Source: Telopea speciosissima (taxonomy: Eukaryota > Streptophyta > Magnoliopsida > Proteales > Proteaceae). Taken from it: 64,000 bases of DNA. The notes beneath the pieces were generated by a model, which was given only the letters and a program-made list of their open reading frames with translations, made no database searches and was not told where the DNA came from. Positions 13,501-23,847 of the stretch are shown here, piece by piece. Within the stretch, counting starts at the first letter, position 1. Every line of letters begins with the position of its first letter. The translations under genes were made by a program, and so were the position numbers. The DNA is taken from positions 52,755,464-52,819,463 of the forward strand of contig NC_057917.1 in assembly GCF_018873765.1 (NCBI RefSeq), in the 5' to 3' direction.

Positions 13501-15267
13501 AAGGTTCTAAATCTCGGTTTCAAGGTCAGTTTCGACCATCCAGGAAACAAGATTTCCCAGGTTTCGGTCCAAACCTGGTACTTTTTGGGTAATACTTGGC
13601 ATGTCATGGCTGGTAAAAAATGGTCGAAACTACGTACACTGGTCGAAACTACTGAAACTGATCGAAAATGCCGAAACTGGGCAGGCTGAAATTGGTCGAA
13701 ACTTGGTATTTTTTAGTCGAAACTGGTCGAAATTATTGAAATTTCTGAAATATTGTCGAAACCTGGTCAATACAGTAGTACATATAGGTTTCGTCTTGAA
13801 AAATTGGGAAACCGAGATATCTTGGTCGAAACTTAGGTAAGTATTGGGAACACCAACTTCTGGAACTACTGATTGAGATCCTGTTGAGATTATTTAGCTT
13901 ACAGTTTGATGTTTCAGATGTTTTTCTTACATAAAGTTGACTATTAAGGATAATAGCAGATATATTAGACCAAGATTAGGCTGCAATGGATGGGGAAATT
14001 CAAAGAATAAAAGGTGGAAGAAACTTCTTATGCACTTTTCCGTTTTAGGCTTTTAGCTGGAAGGTAATAAATCAATAAAATTCTTAGCAATTCACTGCTG
14101 GGTGATGTATCCTTGTTGAATATTGTCTAATTTAAAGTTTAACCATGTGAAGAACTCAAAACTACCATGTAATTTTTTAAAGGGAAAATGATGTACACAC
14201 TAGCCCTGTGTAATGGAAAATTACAAGCTAGCACTTTATTGATTGTAGGATCGCCATCTCTGCATCTCAACCGTTCAACCTGTCCATTGTTGCAACCCAT
14301 TCTCTCAACTTCCACTACACCCTCTCTCTCTCTTTCTCTCTCTCCCCGCTGCAACCTACCCTTGTCGCTGCATCTCCCTCCCTGCCCCACCCCTCCCCTC
14401 TCTGGCAACACCCCTTCCCTGCCTCTGCATGTCCCTCCTTGCCCTCTCTCTCTCCCCCACCCCCACCCCCTCCCCTTGGTCATCAGTGTCAATCTTCCTC
14501 TCTCTCTTTCAGTGTGCAAATCTGTCCCAGCTCTTACCCCTCTCTCTTTCACTCTTAAGTTTCTGAATTCGTAAGTTGGGAGCACCGGGAAGAAAGAGAG
14601 GAGAGAGAGAGAGAATACTGGCGGTGAGGAGAACGGAATTGCAACAGTAGATGGGTTGAACAGCTGAGGTGCATAGAGGGAGATCTGACGATCAATAAGA
14701 TGCTAGCATATAAAATTTTATTACACACTGCTAGTGTATAGATCCCTCTCCCTTTTTAAATTAGTCTTATGATCTTGGAGGTTTTTTTTTTTTCTTCTGG
14801 TTCCTATTTGATGGAAGATAAAATTGATCAATTGATGGCCTTCAGTTTTGAATGAAATTGTACAAAGAAGCTGACTAACAGTATTTAATAGAAAATAAAG
14901 CAACTTCAACCTAAAGGGATCTCAGAGGGAAACGAAGAAAGTTAAGAAACCACCATATGAATATGTTGACAAACATTTATAAAATGAATCCTGCACAGCG
15001 AAAGAGCTGGATTATTAAAGAGCGTTGCCACTGGTTGTCAGACTGTTTTACATGGATATGATTATGGATATCACTTATGAATTCTAGATATTAGTATTCA
15101 GTGACTGGGTTTATTTGATATTATTTTTAAAATTTAAATATTGTAAAATTAATTTTATATCATGTAACTAATTCTATTGGTGTTATCAAAGAAATCAAAA
15201 TATTTTTATATGTGCATGTGTGTGTTCACTTGAGTTATTATAGTGTCTTTGCATATTTTATTTGGGC

Positions 15268-15298
<31 letters not shown>

Positions 15299-17001
15299 GC
15301 ACACACACACACACACACTCTCTCTCTCTCTCTCTCTCTCTCACAAAATTGACCTCATTGTGGATCTACCTAGACATCTGAGTGGTGTGGGTGTAGGGGT
15401 CAGTGCCCACAGTTGGGTGTGTTTCAGTTTTTAAAGTTTCCAGTTTTCCGTGTCATATTTCCCTCAATTGTTGTATTAGTAAGGTTGCTATCCACACGAA
15501 ACTTTACAACTATGAAAAAACATGCATACACATGATATATACTACTGCCAGTGTGATTTGACAGATTTCTCCTCTCACGTCCTTGATCATTATTTTAGAA
15601 CATAAAATATAGGTGTCCTTTGCACTTGTCCAATTTGTCTGTGCATATACTGTTATCTGACCTTTTAATGTCCCATGGCAGGAAAGACAGTTATTGTTTC
15701 CAATCAGCCTTACTTCTACAAGAAAGCAGAACTTTTTCCAGGCAGTGCATTTGTAATTGGTGCAGACACTGCAGCAAGGCTTGTTAATGTATGAAATCCC
15801 AATCTGCTTAAAATTTATCTTTGCATTAGAATATTGTGTTGGATATGCATTTGCATTCTGATTACAGTTTTGAACTGGTTAAGAGTGTTGTAGAACTGCA
15901 TGCCATACATTCAGGAAAGAGTCAAATGTCTAAAAAGTGTTTTGACTTGTGAGGATAGATGCAACTCTTGAAGCAACAAGGTCACTGATGAAAAGTCTGA
16001 AGTACCTGTGGAACATAAGAAAACCATTATCTGAGAACTGAAAAGAAATGCTAGAATATCCAGTTCACGTGAATTGCTGACAGGATGTTTTAGTATCTGA
16101 GCACTAATTTTTCTGACAAGAAGATTGAAGTTTGAGATGTAGAATCTTTAAAATATTGTCATCTCAAGGATGACATTTAACCTTATATGAAAGAAAGAAA
16201 GGAGGGGAACAAATTCTTTTGTCCCTTTTTTTTTTTTTTTTTTTTGCAAATCATCTCTTAGACGAGCACTTGGTGATGGATGAGGATGTGAAGATTGATC
16301 GAACACGTCCTATGTCCTCTTGTGGGGCTCTCATTACTTAGGTTAAGGGGTAAATAAAATGCAGACTTGTTCTTGTAGTCATTAAAAAAAAAAATTAAGA
16401 GTGGTATCTAGGTGAATGAAGAGGTGTTTTGAGATCACATGTTTACACCAATGAATTACACCTTGCAATGATCATTTAATGCAACTTTCCTATTCTCAAT
16501 TAAGTAGAAATTTTGTGATCATTCAGAAACTTTTTTTTTTTTATTACACATCTGTGGTTTGAAATCCCACATATGCTTGATTTTAATGCAACTTTGTAAC
16601 TTAAAAAGGAGAATGTTGTCAGAGTGGAAAGTAGCCAGACAGTCTTGGTTTTTTTGAAGTAAATTTCCTATGCATTTGCAGCCAAAATATTATGGTGAGG
16701 ACCGTGGGAAGATGCTGGACATTCTGCTTGGATGCAAAAGAATAGGATGCACATTTCTTGTTGGTGGTCGAAATATTGATGGTGATTTCAAGGTGCACTT
16801 ACATTTCAAAATCCTTCATATGATCCCTATCTTCACTTTCATACTTTCTTTTGAACATGATCAAGCTTCTTGTGACATTGCCAGGTTCTTGAAGATATTG
16901 ATATTCCAGAAGAGTTGAGGGAGATGTTTATTTCAATACCAGAGGAGAAGTTCCGCATGGATATTTCGTCCACAGAAATAAGGAAGCACCTAGGAATGTA
17001 G
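1563..17001 (+). CDS. Nucleotidylyltransferase-like protein with CinA-like N-terminal half (At2g01220-type), 12 exons
   Basis: Exons: 1563-1652, 1763-1861, 2124-2208, 3165-3234, 7013-7073, 7159-7212, 8493-8646, 8809-8902, 13338-13447, 15682-15788, 16682-16792, 16885-17001. All joins are GT-AG and in frame, giving 383 residues. The first ~150 residues resemble a CinA C-terminal domain (YLSGGASQALGW near 23-34; VGVGFTGSL in exon 4). The C-terminal half has the nucleotidylyltransferase signature GSFNPMHDGH (218-227, His224 and His227) and a final SSTEIR (373-378), the NadD/NMNAT nucleotide-binding motif. The family is expected to join a nucleotide to a phosphorylated substrate; the plant substrate is unknown to me. 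Length matches the Arabidopsis relative (about 390). Exon 8 must use the second of two AGs (8807-8808), because the first causes a frameshift. Introns reach 4.4 kb from transposon insertion. An AATAAA lies at 17105. Gene call firm; function inferred. Confidence 0.9.
3297..4603. mobile_element. Non-autonomous Mutator-like element with long terminal inverted repeats
   Basis: The element lies in intron 4 of the nucleotidylyltransferase gene. The left end GAGAAAATTACTTGGACACC is matched inverted at the right end, and inverted similarity extends roughly 200 bp inward to a CTT/GAA triplet tract on each side. It is flanked by a perfect 9-bp direct repeat TATTATTTC (3288-3296 and 4604-4612). A 9-bp target duplication with long inverted repeats is diagnostic of Mutator-like elements. 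No transposase frame is present in 1307 bp, so it must be moved in trans. Confidence 0.85.
4604..5605. other. Intron 4 sequence, possibly an old LTR remnant
   Basis: No exon is recognisable. The stretch from about 4830 resembles LTR sequence on the - strand in its repeated CTCTTCTAGG phrases (near 5110, 5150 and 5226) and a TTTATAGG-type box, but no matching second copy or target duplication was found. Confidence 0.25.
5606..5734. mobile_element. 129-bp hAT-like MITE
   Basis: The ends are exact inverted repeats (CATAGTTGTCA left, TGACAACTATG right), and imperfect inverted pairing rich in GGCG/CGCC continues inward. A perfect 8-bp direct repeat CTAGAGAG flanks it (5598-5605 and 5735-5742). 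The 8-bp duplication and short terminal repeats fit the hAT superfamily. It lies in intron 4 of the nucleotidylyltransferase gene. Confidence 0.85.
8727..8775 (+). repeat. Fragment resembling the 3' end of an Au-type plant SINE
   Basis: The phrase AGCCGATCCCATTTAGTTGG followed by GATAAGG and a TTGTTGTT run is typical of the conserved 3' region of plant Au SINEs. Only the tail is present, with no tRNA-like head. It sits in the short intron just before exon 8. Confidence 0.4.
8945..10100 (+). repeat. Diverged direct repeat inside intron 8
   Basis: About 85 bp at 8945-9030 recurs at roughly 10018-10100 (shared phrases GTTGATCAT, GATTTTAG, AGATTCTTGG-like; about three quarters identical by eye). 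The segment between them contains a further internal duplication (CCTAATTAAGCATCTCTAGA near 9202 and 9338) and TCGAAAC-type repeat sequence. This points to an old tandem duplication of intron sequence. Confidence 0.5.
9770..10020. repeat. Iterated TTTCG/CGAAA keyword element (copy 1)
   Basis: The segment repeats CGAAAT, TTTCGG and similar 6-8-mers at irregular spacing on both strands. It ends in TTTTGAACCTTG, resembling the ends of other such elements in this window (13500-13840, 17885-18070). No frame, fixed period or clear target duplication was found. Confidence 0.45.
11445..11865 (-). pseudogene. Copia RNase H C-terminal fragment
   Basis: On the - strand this reads through the copia RNase H motifs: TWRSKKQNVVAHSSAEAE, then AMAQGICELLWLKGLL, LYCDNKVAISIAHNP, a RTKYVEVDRHFIKE block and ADIFTKGLS near the end. 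A duplicated stretch (GCCATAGCTCGAAA twice at 11766-11800) shifts the frame between the first two blocks. The missing upstream reverse transcriptase shows the deletion ran from gag to RNase H. Confidence 0.8.
11866..12651 (-). pseudogene. Copia gag (UBN2-type) fragment
   Basis: An open frame of up to 261 codons contains the copia gag N-terminal signature KLDGTNYLIWARS and the conserved downstream helices (FSAVKGTYGR; LKCLWQQLDHY; FLAGLNDDYDPIR). The natural start is probably the internal Met of MPDSDV; the residues before it come from rearranged leader. The frame stops shortly after the helical domain, where RNase H sequence begins, and no zinc knuckle follows. It would have formed the virus-like particle of the parent element. 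Confidence 0.8.
13500..13840. repeat. Iterated TCGAAAC keyword element (copy 2)
   Basis: GGTCGAAACT and close variants appear about ten times within 340 bp of intron 9 with irregular spacing. The left end reads AAGGTTCTAAATCTCGG and the right end has GAAACCGAGATATC. This differs from a satellite, where spacing would be constant. Nothing codes. Confidence 0.5.
14178..14757. mobile_element. 580-bp MITE with ~120-bp inverted ends
   Basis: The left ~120 bp (from AGGGAAAATGATGTACACAC) is matched inverted by the right end (reading AGGGAGAGGGATCTATACAC from the right). Shared blocks include ACTAGC, TGTGTAAT, ATTGAT and GTTCAACC. The centre is a CT-rich low-complexity tract that creates spurious long frames on both strands. 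The flanks are T/A-rich and no certain target duplication could be fixed. It lies in intron 9. Confidence 0.7.
15269..15342. repeat. Compound (CT)n-(CA)n-(CT)n microsatellite
   Basis: About 24 bp of CT is followed by about 25 bp of CA and another ~25 bp of CT, in intron 9. Slippage-prone. Confidence 0.95.
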
Positions 17002-19067
17002 ACTTCATTATTCATTTCAGAGTTTATTCGTCAAACCCCAAGCACTCCAACGCTGTGCGTTCTTCTGGATCATGGGCGTCGTGATTTATTCACTGATGTA
17101 ATACAATAAATTGTCCCCCCCCCCCTCCCCCGCCCCCCAAGAGTATGTGAATGAATGCAAAAATCACATTCCCCCTCCTTTATTTGCTGTTACAGTTAGT
17201 AGATAACGGACTTTGGTTGGGATCTCGTGATTTATGGTTATGGTTATTGAGGAATGAAATGTGAATGGTTTGAGTGAATATCTTGGTGGGCAATTTGGAT
17301 GGTGTAGATACTCTAATGCTGCCATCCCACTTTGACCATTGCAGATCGTGGTCAGGTACTTGTTTGCCATCTTTCTGGTGATGATAACCCCCCTCCTCCC
17401 TCCCCATGATGATGCCTCCCCTATTATAGAGGGTTTGTGATGGAAGAAGAGAAGAGTGATTAGTGAGCCACAGCACTCGTTCCACTCCAAGGGTATCAGG
17501 TCGTCACCATGGTGGTTGCATTTGCATCACCAAATGAATAGAAAAATTTTCCGCACTACCAACATAAGCTTCTGAATCAAAAAGTCATCTTTAATATTTT
17601 CATTTCTCTGTTGGGTAAAATTTTTTTTTTTCTGTTTGGGAAAAAAGTGGGTCAGTGATGTGTAAATGCCCTCTCAAAGGGTCTCTTATCTTTCTCCTTA
17701 TTTAATGACTTGGGTTCTTTGTATATGAATTGACATCCACCAACACTCTTTTTTCTCCTTTAGCCATGTATGTTACCAATAAAAGATGGCAGCTTGTTGA
17801 TTGCTTTCCATTTTTGTTTTTTTATAGATTTTCCTTGTAGGATTATATGCAAATGAAAGGCTTGGCATTTGGACGGGGTAGTGTTTGATTTCCACTAAGG
17901 TTATAAAATGTGGAATTACGAGCGGAATCGATCCCAAAAAAAAAAAAATCCTAGAATTGGCCTTCAAATATGAAATTTTAACGAATCTAGTGTTTCTTCC
18001 CCCATTCAATTCTGATCTGAATCCGAATTGCACCAATCTGAACCCTGATTCTTGAAACCTTGGTTTCCACATATTCTAGCCATTCTAATCAGTAAGAATT
18101 GGATTGGAATGACACCCTAGAATTTGAATGGGAATAAGTTAAGATTTCTCAAAATCTATGATTTTTTTTATTCTTTTTCTTTGACTCAATAAAGTTAGGG
18201 ATGGTATTACAGAGTACAGAGACAAGTTTATTGAAATTTCTGCTAATTAGGTGACTAAAGAGAGGGAACAATGGCTACAAATGAAGATCAAACATGATTC
18301 ACCCTTTATTCAAAAGAGGGTTTAAAAAATGGGGACAAGAACCGAACTTGGTATTCCATCCAAAGTTAGACTGACAAAGTTATTGCTATAATTGCAAATG
18401 CCCTGTGCTTCATGCTTCCATAGACTAACAAATGAAAGAACTTATCGATGCAGTGTTGTCACATTGTTCCCCTGTTTTTTTTGTTTTTCCCGCAGAATCC
18501 ATATCTCAGAATCTGCATTGGGGAAGTGTTTATACCATAAAGGATAAAGAAAAGATCATGAAGAATTCGTGGGAATTCGGCGAAAAAGAAGAAAAATTGA
18601 CATCAAATCGCTTCAAAGCTCAACTTCTTTATGATCATGTTCTACCATGTTCTACCATCCTTCAAGACCCACTCTAAGAATCTATGGTTTTCTTAGTTGG
18701 AAGAAGGAGGTGAGATTGTTAAGTAATGAAGTTAACAATAATCTAACTACACAAAGTTTAATGAGAGAGCTGAGATAAGAGGGAGAAAAAAAAAACTCTT
18801 TTCATTAAATGGATAGATAGATATTCCTTTTAGAACCAATCAACAAGAACTGCATTCCTACAAAATTCTGTGACTTCCATACTTACTCATATATAAGTTG
18901 GGTAATCAAATAAACTCCTCAAAAAAACATTTCTTGCATCATGGAGAAGAGAAAGGAAAGAAACAGAATTTGAGTGAAGTGAATGAAGACTCTAGTTATT
19001 GGAGTGTTGTTGATTGGGGGATTGGGGGATTGCTGTTGCTTCAGTCTCCCTCAGCTTAAGTTTCTTC

Positions 19068-19070
<3 letters not shown>
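17002..19070. other. Intergenic sequence after the nucleotidylyltransferase gene
   Basis: The gene's probable poly(A) signal AATAAA is at 17105-17110, next to an 11-base C run. At 17885-18070 there is a GAATC-rich element ending TTCTTGAAACCTTGG. Nothing else is recognised; frames near 17164-17490 lack homology cues. Confidence 0.5.
17885..18070. repeat. Iterated GAATC/GATTC keyword element
   Basis: Repeated GGAATCG, CTAGAATTGGCC, GAATCC and GATTC phrases are followed by TTCTTGAAACCTTGG. The order of phrases matches the longer copy at 38068-38270 (including CCTAGAATTGGCCT), so they belong to one family. Confidence 0.5.

Positions 19071-19109
<39 letters not shown>
19071..19109. repeat. (AG)n microsatellite
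   Basis: About 39 bp of uninterrupted AG dinucleotides, just 3' of the small - strand gene and probably within its 3' UTR or flank. Confidence 0.95.
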
Positions 19110-19110
<1 letters not shown>

Positions 19111-19175
19111 AGAAGACGACATATGTGTATATATGTATATTTATGGTGGATAGATAGATTCATACTTGAGAGAAT

Positions 19176-19394
19176 TCAAGCTCCACAGGCTGCACCACAG
19201 CCGGCAGCGCATCCCCCAGCATAGACAGTAGTATCGACGGAGTCTTTGTCTTTAGAAGCTCCCTCTCCACAAGAGAAGATAATGGCTGAGATGATTAAAA
19301 GGGTCACCAAAACTCCCCATAAAAGTAGTATAACACCAGACCCTCCACCATTTCCTATATCCTCTGCTACCAAATCTTTCAATTCCCTCACCAT
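19176..19394 (-). CDS. Small single-span membrane protein with Cys/Gly tail
   Basis: A single-exon 72-residue frame. Residues 1-19 are acidic and Gly-rich, 20-41 form one strongly hydrophobic helix (VILLLWGVLVTLLIISAIIF), and the tail ends GCAAGCGAACGA with Cys at 62, 66 and 70 (plus Cys42 at the helix end). The regular CxxxCxxxC in a Gly/Ala tail is unlike random translation and recalls short plant proteins of unknown function, possibly with a palmitoylated or metal-binding tail; that role is a guess. A CT-rich leader precedes the ATG, as in many plant genes. The opposite strand also has an open frame across the same bases but it is low-complexity. Reasonable but not certain. Confidence 0.55.
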   Translation of the reverse strand: MVRELKDLVAEDIGNGGGSGVILLLWGVLVTLLIISAIIFSCGEGASKDKDSVDTTVYAGGCAAGCGAACGA

Positions 19395-19996
19395 CTACCC
19401 TCTCTTTCTCTTTCTCTCTCTGGTGTTCCTTATTTCTCAGATTCAAAGAGCGTTTGTTTGGTGTATGGGTGTGAATTGTGGAGAGAACCGCCCCCACAAG
19501 CCTTCTTATCCTCTCTCTCTCTCTCTCTCTGTCTCTCTAACCTGGAATCGGACATGGGATCGTCTTCCACGTTCCCGATTTGAATGGATGGGAATCGGCC
19601 AAAATCCTAAAAATGGAATCCAGTAAAAAGTAAAAGTTTCCAAATAATTTTTTCCCTTTAATTCAAGAATTTTCTAAATCTACTACCAAGGGCAATTTGG
19701 ATCCTCTACTGCCGAACTGCCCTGTAGGACCATACTGCCTAGACACGACGAGATGTGTAATGATCGCCTTATCCCTGCCTGAGCGCTTTAATTTAATTTA
19801 ATTTAATTTTACTGACTAAAAGAAGGAAAAAAAAAAATGAATCTCTAAATATATTTTTAATAGGCCAAAATATCTAACTAAATCCATGGTTTATTAAAAA
19901 AGTATTTTGAGAATTGGACATAATTTATCGATTGATTCCAAATTTATTCTAATTCATAGACCATTTTAATCAATTTTTTTTTTGAGGTAATTTTTT
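19395..19996. other. Intergenic; promoter side of the small membrane protein
   Basis: A CT-rich leader (19395-19545) is followed by AT-rich DNA. At 19691 the phrase GGATCCTCTACTGCC resembles the end of the MITE at 45478-45657. No gene is seen. Confidence 0.4.
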
Positions 19997-20144
19997 GTTT
20001 GGGAGTGTGGCTTACACCAACATTCTCATGCATCTCTCTTTCTCTCTCCTTCTCAATAGAAGGGGGGAAGAAGTGTATTTTCATATGAAGAAGAGAGAGA
20101 TAGACTGATGCAAGAGAGTGCTGGTGTAGGCCACACACCCGGAC
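19997..20144. mobile_element. 148-bp MITE, copy A
   Basis: Terminal inverted repeats of about 45 bp: GTTTGGGAGTGTGGCTTACA at the left is matched from the right by GTCCGGGTGTGTGGCCTACA. The centre is CT/GA rich. A second copy lies at 20947-21084 in the same orientation. Confidence 0.75.
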
Positions 20145-20946
20145 AGATCCCTTTATATAAAACTTTGCTCACTCCACTTGGATTTTCATTTTCTAGAAAC
20201 ACATTATTTGTGATTTTTTTTTGCTGCAGTAGAATTGATGGGCAATGCTTTCAAGTTTGACATTCGAAGGTTGGTCAACTCTCCTATCACTTTTTTAGTG
20301 GATAGTCGGCTGGGTATATCCCACTGCACTTTGTTAAAATATAAAAAGTGAATCCATGTCCATGGAATTAAATCTCGATATCATATTGGTCTATATGTAT
20401 CGGAATTTGTTGGACCAATATGGATTCTTAGTCGATATGAATCCGCCAATATCTCATAATGGTAGGAATCTCGTGCATTGGATATGCCATTTTTTTTATT
20501 AATATGCTTTGATACGATACCGTGATTTATATCAAAGTCTTTGATTTTCACATCCGCTTAAAATTTTCAAGAAAGCCCTCAATTGAAGAGGTCATTGGGT
20601 CAGGGGTTGACTTGGGGAGGCATTTCCTGGCCCAATCCTATCCCCAAAAAAGTTTTCTTGTAAAGTTCTATGTATGTTTGAGTGTCTTATTTTACAGATT
20701 CAATGTGGAGTCCCTCTTAATGCCAGCTTCTATTTGGCACATAGCGATACACTGATACTGAAAAAGGAATAGGAATGACATAAAAGCTCTGTTTCAATAT
20801 TCTAAATGTAGTGTGGGTATTGGTGAAGGAGACGAGTCCAAAAACAAAACAAAGTTCATCACCTATACAAACCAAACCAAACCAAAATGTAATTAGCTTT
20901 GTGGAGTGTGAAACTCTTAATTTTAAATATAGGGAAGTAGTTTTCT

Positions 20947-21084
20947 GTCTGAGAGTGTGGCCTATGCCAGTATTCCCATGTGTCTATCTCTCTCCTCCTC
21001 AAAACAAGGGGTAGAAGTGTCTTTTCAAATGGAAAAGAGAGAGAGAGACTCATGGGAGTGCTGGCATAGACCACACTCCCGGAC
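20947..21084. mobile_element. 138-bp MITE, copy B
   Basis: Same family as 19997-20144: the left end GTCTGAGAGTGTGGCCTATG pairs with the right end read as GTCCGGGAGTGTGGTCTATG, with a GA-rich centre. The two copies are under 1 kb apart. Confidence 0.75.
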
Positions 21085-21459
21085 ATAGAACTTTCTCCCT
21101 TAAATATATATTAGTGCTTTGACCATGATGAAGTTTCTAATGATAGAAAACACAAAGGAATGAAGGGGATGAGGGAAGGGTATTTTAAGAGGGGTGGAAG
21201 ACTACTCAAAAGTCTCAAATAAACCCTAAGAGCCTCTTATACATATTTCTTTTAGGGTGGGAGATCTATATGGTGCATGTCTATATTGTACTATTGGGTG
21301 CTTAAAAGGCAAAGCTAATAATCGACAATGAAACAACATATTTAATGAACGTCAGATGATGGTTGTTCCGTATTGTATTTTCTTGTTGGACAAGAATAGA
21401 GAATAGAAACTATTTATTTTTTGAGTGTTACTTTATTAGAAAATTATGGAGAGATATTT

Positions 21460-21990
21460 TGAACCTTTGCTCTCCAGCTAGAACGTTGGTATTCTTATGA
21501 AAGCAAAGTGATCACCAAGACTTTCAAAGGAGATTCGATTGGGTGCATCGCTAAATTGACTTTTTATGCAACAGTTGCGCACATCTAGAAGGAGAGAAAT
21601 TTCTGTCTTTTTAAAAATAAAATGAAGACTATGCCTTGTCTTATTAGAGATATCAAAGCGGACGTGCAGGACCGGTGTAGAGCGGATATCCCCAAGGGTA
21701 AGGAATGTCCCAGGAATATGTTCTTAGTTCAGAAATGGGAAGTTGCATCCTATGTGGGTTGGGAGGAGTAATGTCCCAATGTGATGATTGGGGTTTTGTT
21801 GTTTTTTTGTTTCGTTGTGCTTTTGGGGTCTCCTGAGTTTTGCTTGGCTTCAGGCCTTGGGTATAATCTTTAGTCTTAGATCCTTTTGAGGCTTGAAAAA
21901 TTCATTCTAAGTCTTGGTAGGCTACCTTAGTTTGTGTATATCTTTTATCTGTTTCTTCAATAAATTGATTTATCTATAAAAAATAAAAAT
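21460..21990 (+). mobile_element. Decayed 3' end of a LINE
   Basis: In one frame the translation shows a LINE zinc-binding/C-terminal tail (KERNFCLFKNKMKTMPCL, then VQDRCRADIPKG) followed by stops, a 3' UTR-like stretch and an AATAAA/A-rich end (CTATAAAAAATAAAAATAAA at 21975-21994). It is 5'-truncated, as is usual for LINE insertions. Confidence 0.6.
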
Positions 21991-21994
21991 AAAA

Positions 21995-23847
21995 AACAAT
22001 ATATTTAATGAGAAAATTTTGTAAATGTTTTTTGTTTACTCTGTTTTGTAATAGGCTTTGAGTTACCCTTACCAGGGTCCGTGGGAATTCTCTCTTTCCT
22101 GAGGATCTTCTCCATATTGTATTCTAATTTTACACTTAGAGGGCTCATAAAATTAATTCACGAGTAGTTTGCACAAAAAATGAGAATTAAAAAAGATGGC
22201 TAACATATTTAATGAGAAAAGAGAGAGGGGGGGGGGGGGGTTGGGGAAGTAGAGAGACTATAAAAGAGAAATACACGCTGGCGGCATATATTTTTTTCCC
22301 ATTTCTTTATTAGACGCAGAAACTAGAAACTTCAACATGAACTGTACATGTAGAAAAGAACCAAAGTCATTCGAATGACTCCAAATGATGACTGTCACTT
22401 GTGGGCATGCCCAACCTTATGTGTATTTTCTAATTGTTTTATATGAATTGCAGAATATCAACTCAAGCTAAAACTGATGGACTAAGTTTGATCATGTTGT
22501 TGAGATGTGGGGACCATTTTTTTTTTTTGGGGGGGGGGGTGTTTCAATCTAAAATCTTAAGGTATTAAGTAAAGATAGCTCTTTAAGTATATGATGGCAC
22601 CAATGATCTAAATAAACCGATATAGGATTATAATTCTATAACTTTCAATTTTATAACACTTTTCCTTGTGTGTAATTTTTGCATACTTGACTCTACATGT
22701 GGACTTAAAACTTAGAGAAGATACTAAGAAACCTGTGTGTTGATAACGTGTTGAGGGATCTAACTCAAAACCTTAAGTATATGAAGACACTAAGGATGTA
22801 AATAAATCGATGTGAGACTATAACTTTGTAACACTGTTTGACTTCGGGTATACATTTTAAAATGAATTTCAAATTAATGGATCGCATGGTTTCAAAAATC
22901 GGATCCGATTAGTGAGGATTCTTGTAACCTATTTTGGAATCGATCACAAATGCTTTTTATATTTATTTTTGGCTAATTTTACTCCTCTTTTTAGACTTTT
23001 AGTTAGTAAAATAACACAAAATTAATAAAACTTACCTTTCGTAGCAAGATCTAAAAGTCTTTTTTTAGCAAAAACTCTAAAAAATCACAGTTACATGTGA
23101 AAATCTTTATTCCCAATTTCCCTGAATCAATAGAAACCAATCTCATGTCCACCTCCAGATTTTTATTGGGAGGGGGGTTGGGGGGAAGTGCTTCAGGCGT
23201 AAAGAAGGATTGTACTTGAGTAGTAATATAATAGTAGCAATAATTCACAGCCAACTCCATTCATGTTAGATAGTTAGTGCTTCACCATGACTACTTAGTA
23301 CATTTTAGTGGCGCTTCTACTATCAAACCAAAAAGAACATGTGCATTCATGAATCTCTTCAACTGATTAAAACCAAGAAATCTAATTAGGTCTTAAAAGT
23401 AATGAAAGTAGGGGAACTGGGGAAGTGAAGAGTTTAGGTTTTTAGTTAGGAAAACCTGGTGCGGTATGATTTTATTTATTTTTTTTTAATGAAAAGGACA
23501 AAATATCATATTGTATTATACATACAGCCAAAACACATTATATGTCTATGTGATGACATGTATCGTCCTTGAGACCTGATCCAAGCTCATTTGATAACCT
23601 TAAGAAAACCCTCACGTCACCCTGATTCCAAGTGCATTATGTGTCACTCTTAAGCACTCGATTCGACATCGGTTTTCCGAATTGACTGATCTGAATTTGA
23701 TTTTTCAAACCCTAAAATGCCTTAACCTAATAGTAATATTTGTTTTTATCATATGGAAGAGTAATGTGATAATTATGATCATTGAATATCAATCATACAA
23801 AGACATCATTCATAGTGGGCGTAGATTCACAAACAAACAACTCCAGT
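21995..23847. other. Intergenic sequence 3' of the reticulon gene
   Basis: AT-rich, with a 14-base G run at 22227 and a T12G11 run at 22517-22539. Two diverged copies of a segment near 22545-22650 and 22750-22835 share CTTAAG, CTAAATAAA and ATAACTTT phrases. GAATCGG-type fragments lie at 22885-22945 and 23655-23715. No gene. Confidence 0.45.

Noticed and set aside
14139-14585. Long open frames on both strands (148 and 128 codons)
   Set aside because: They lie in the CT-rich centre of an inverted-repeat MITE; composition is low-complexity Arg/Gly/Glu or Leu/Ser/Pro with no motif.
15269-15342. Coding frame of Leu-Ser repeats (15243-15434)
   Set aside because: Translation of a microsatellite within an intron.
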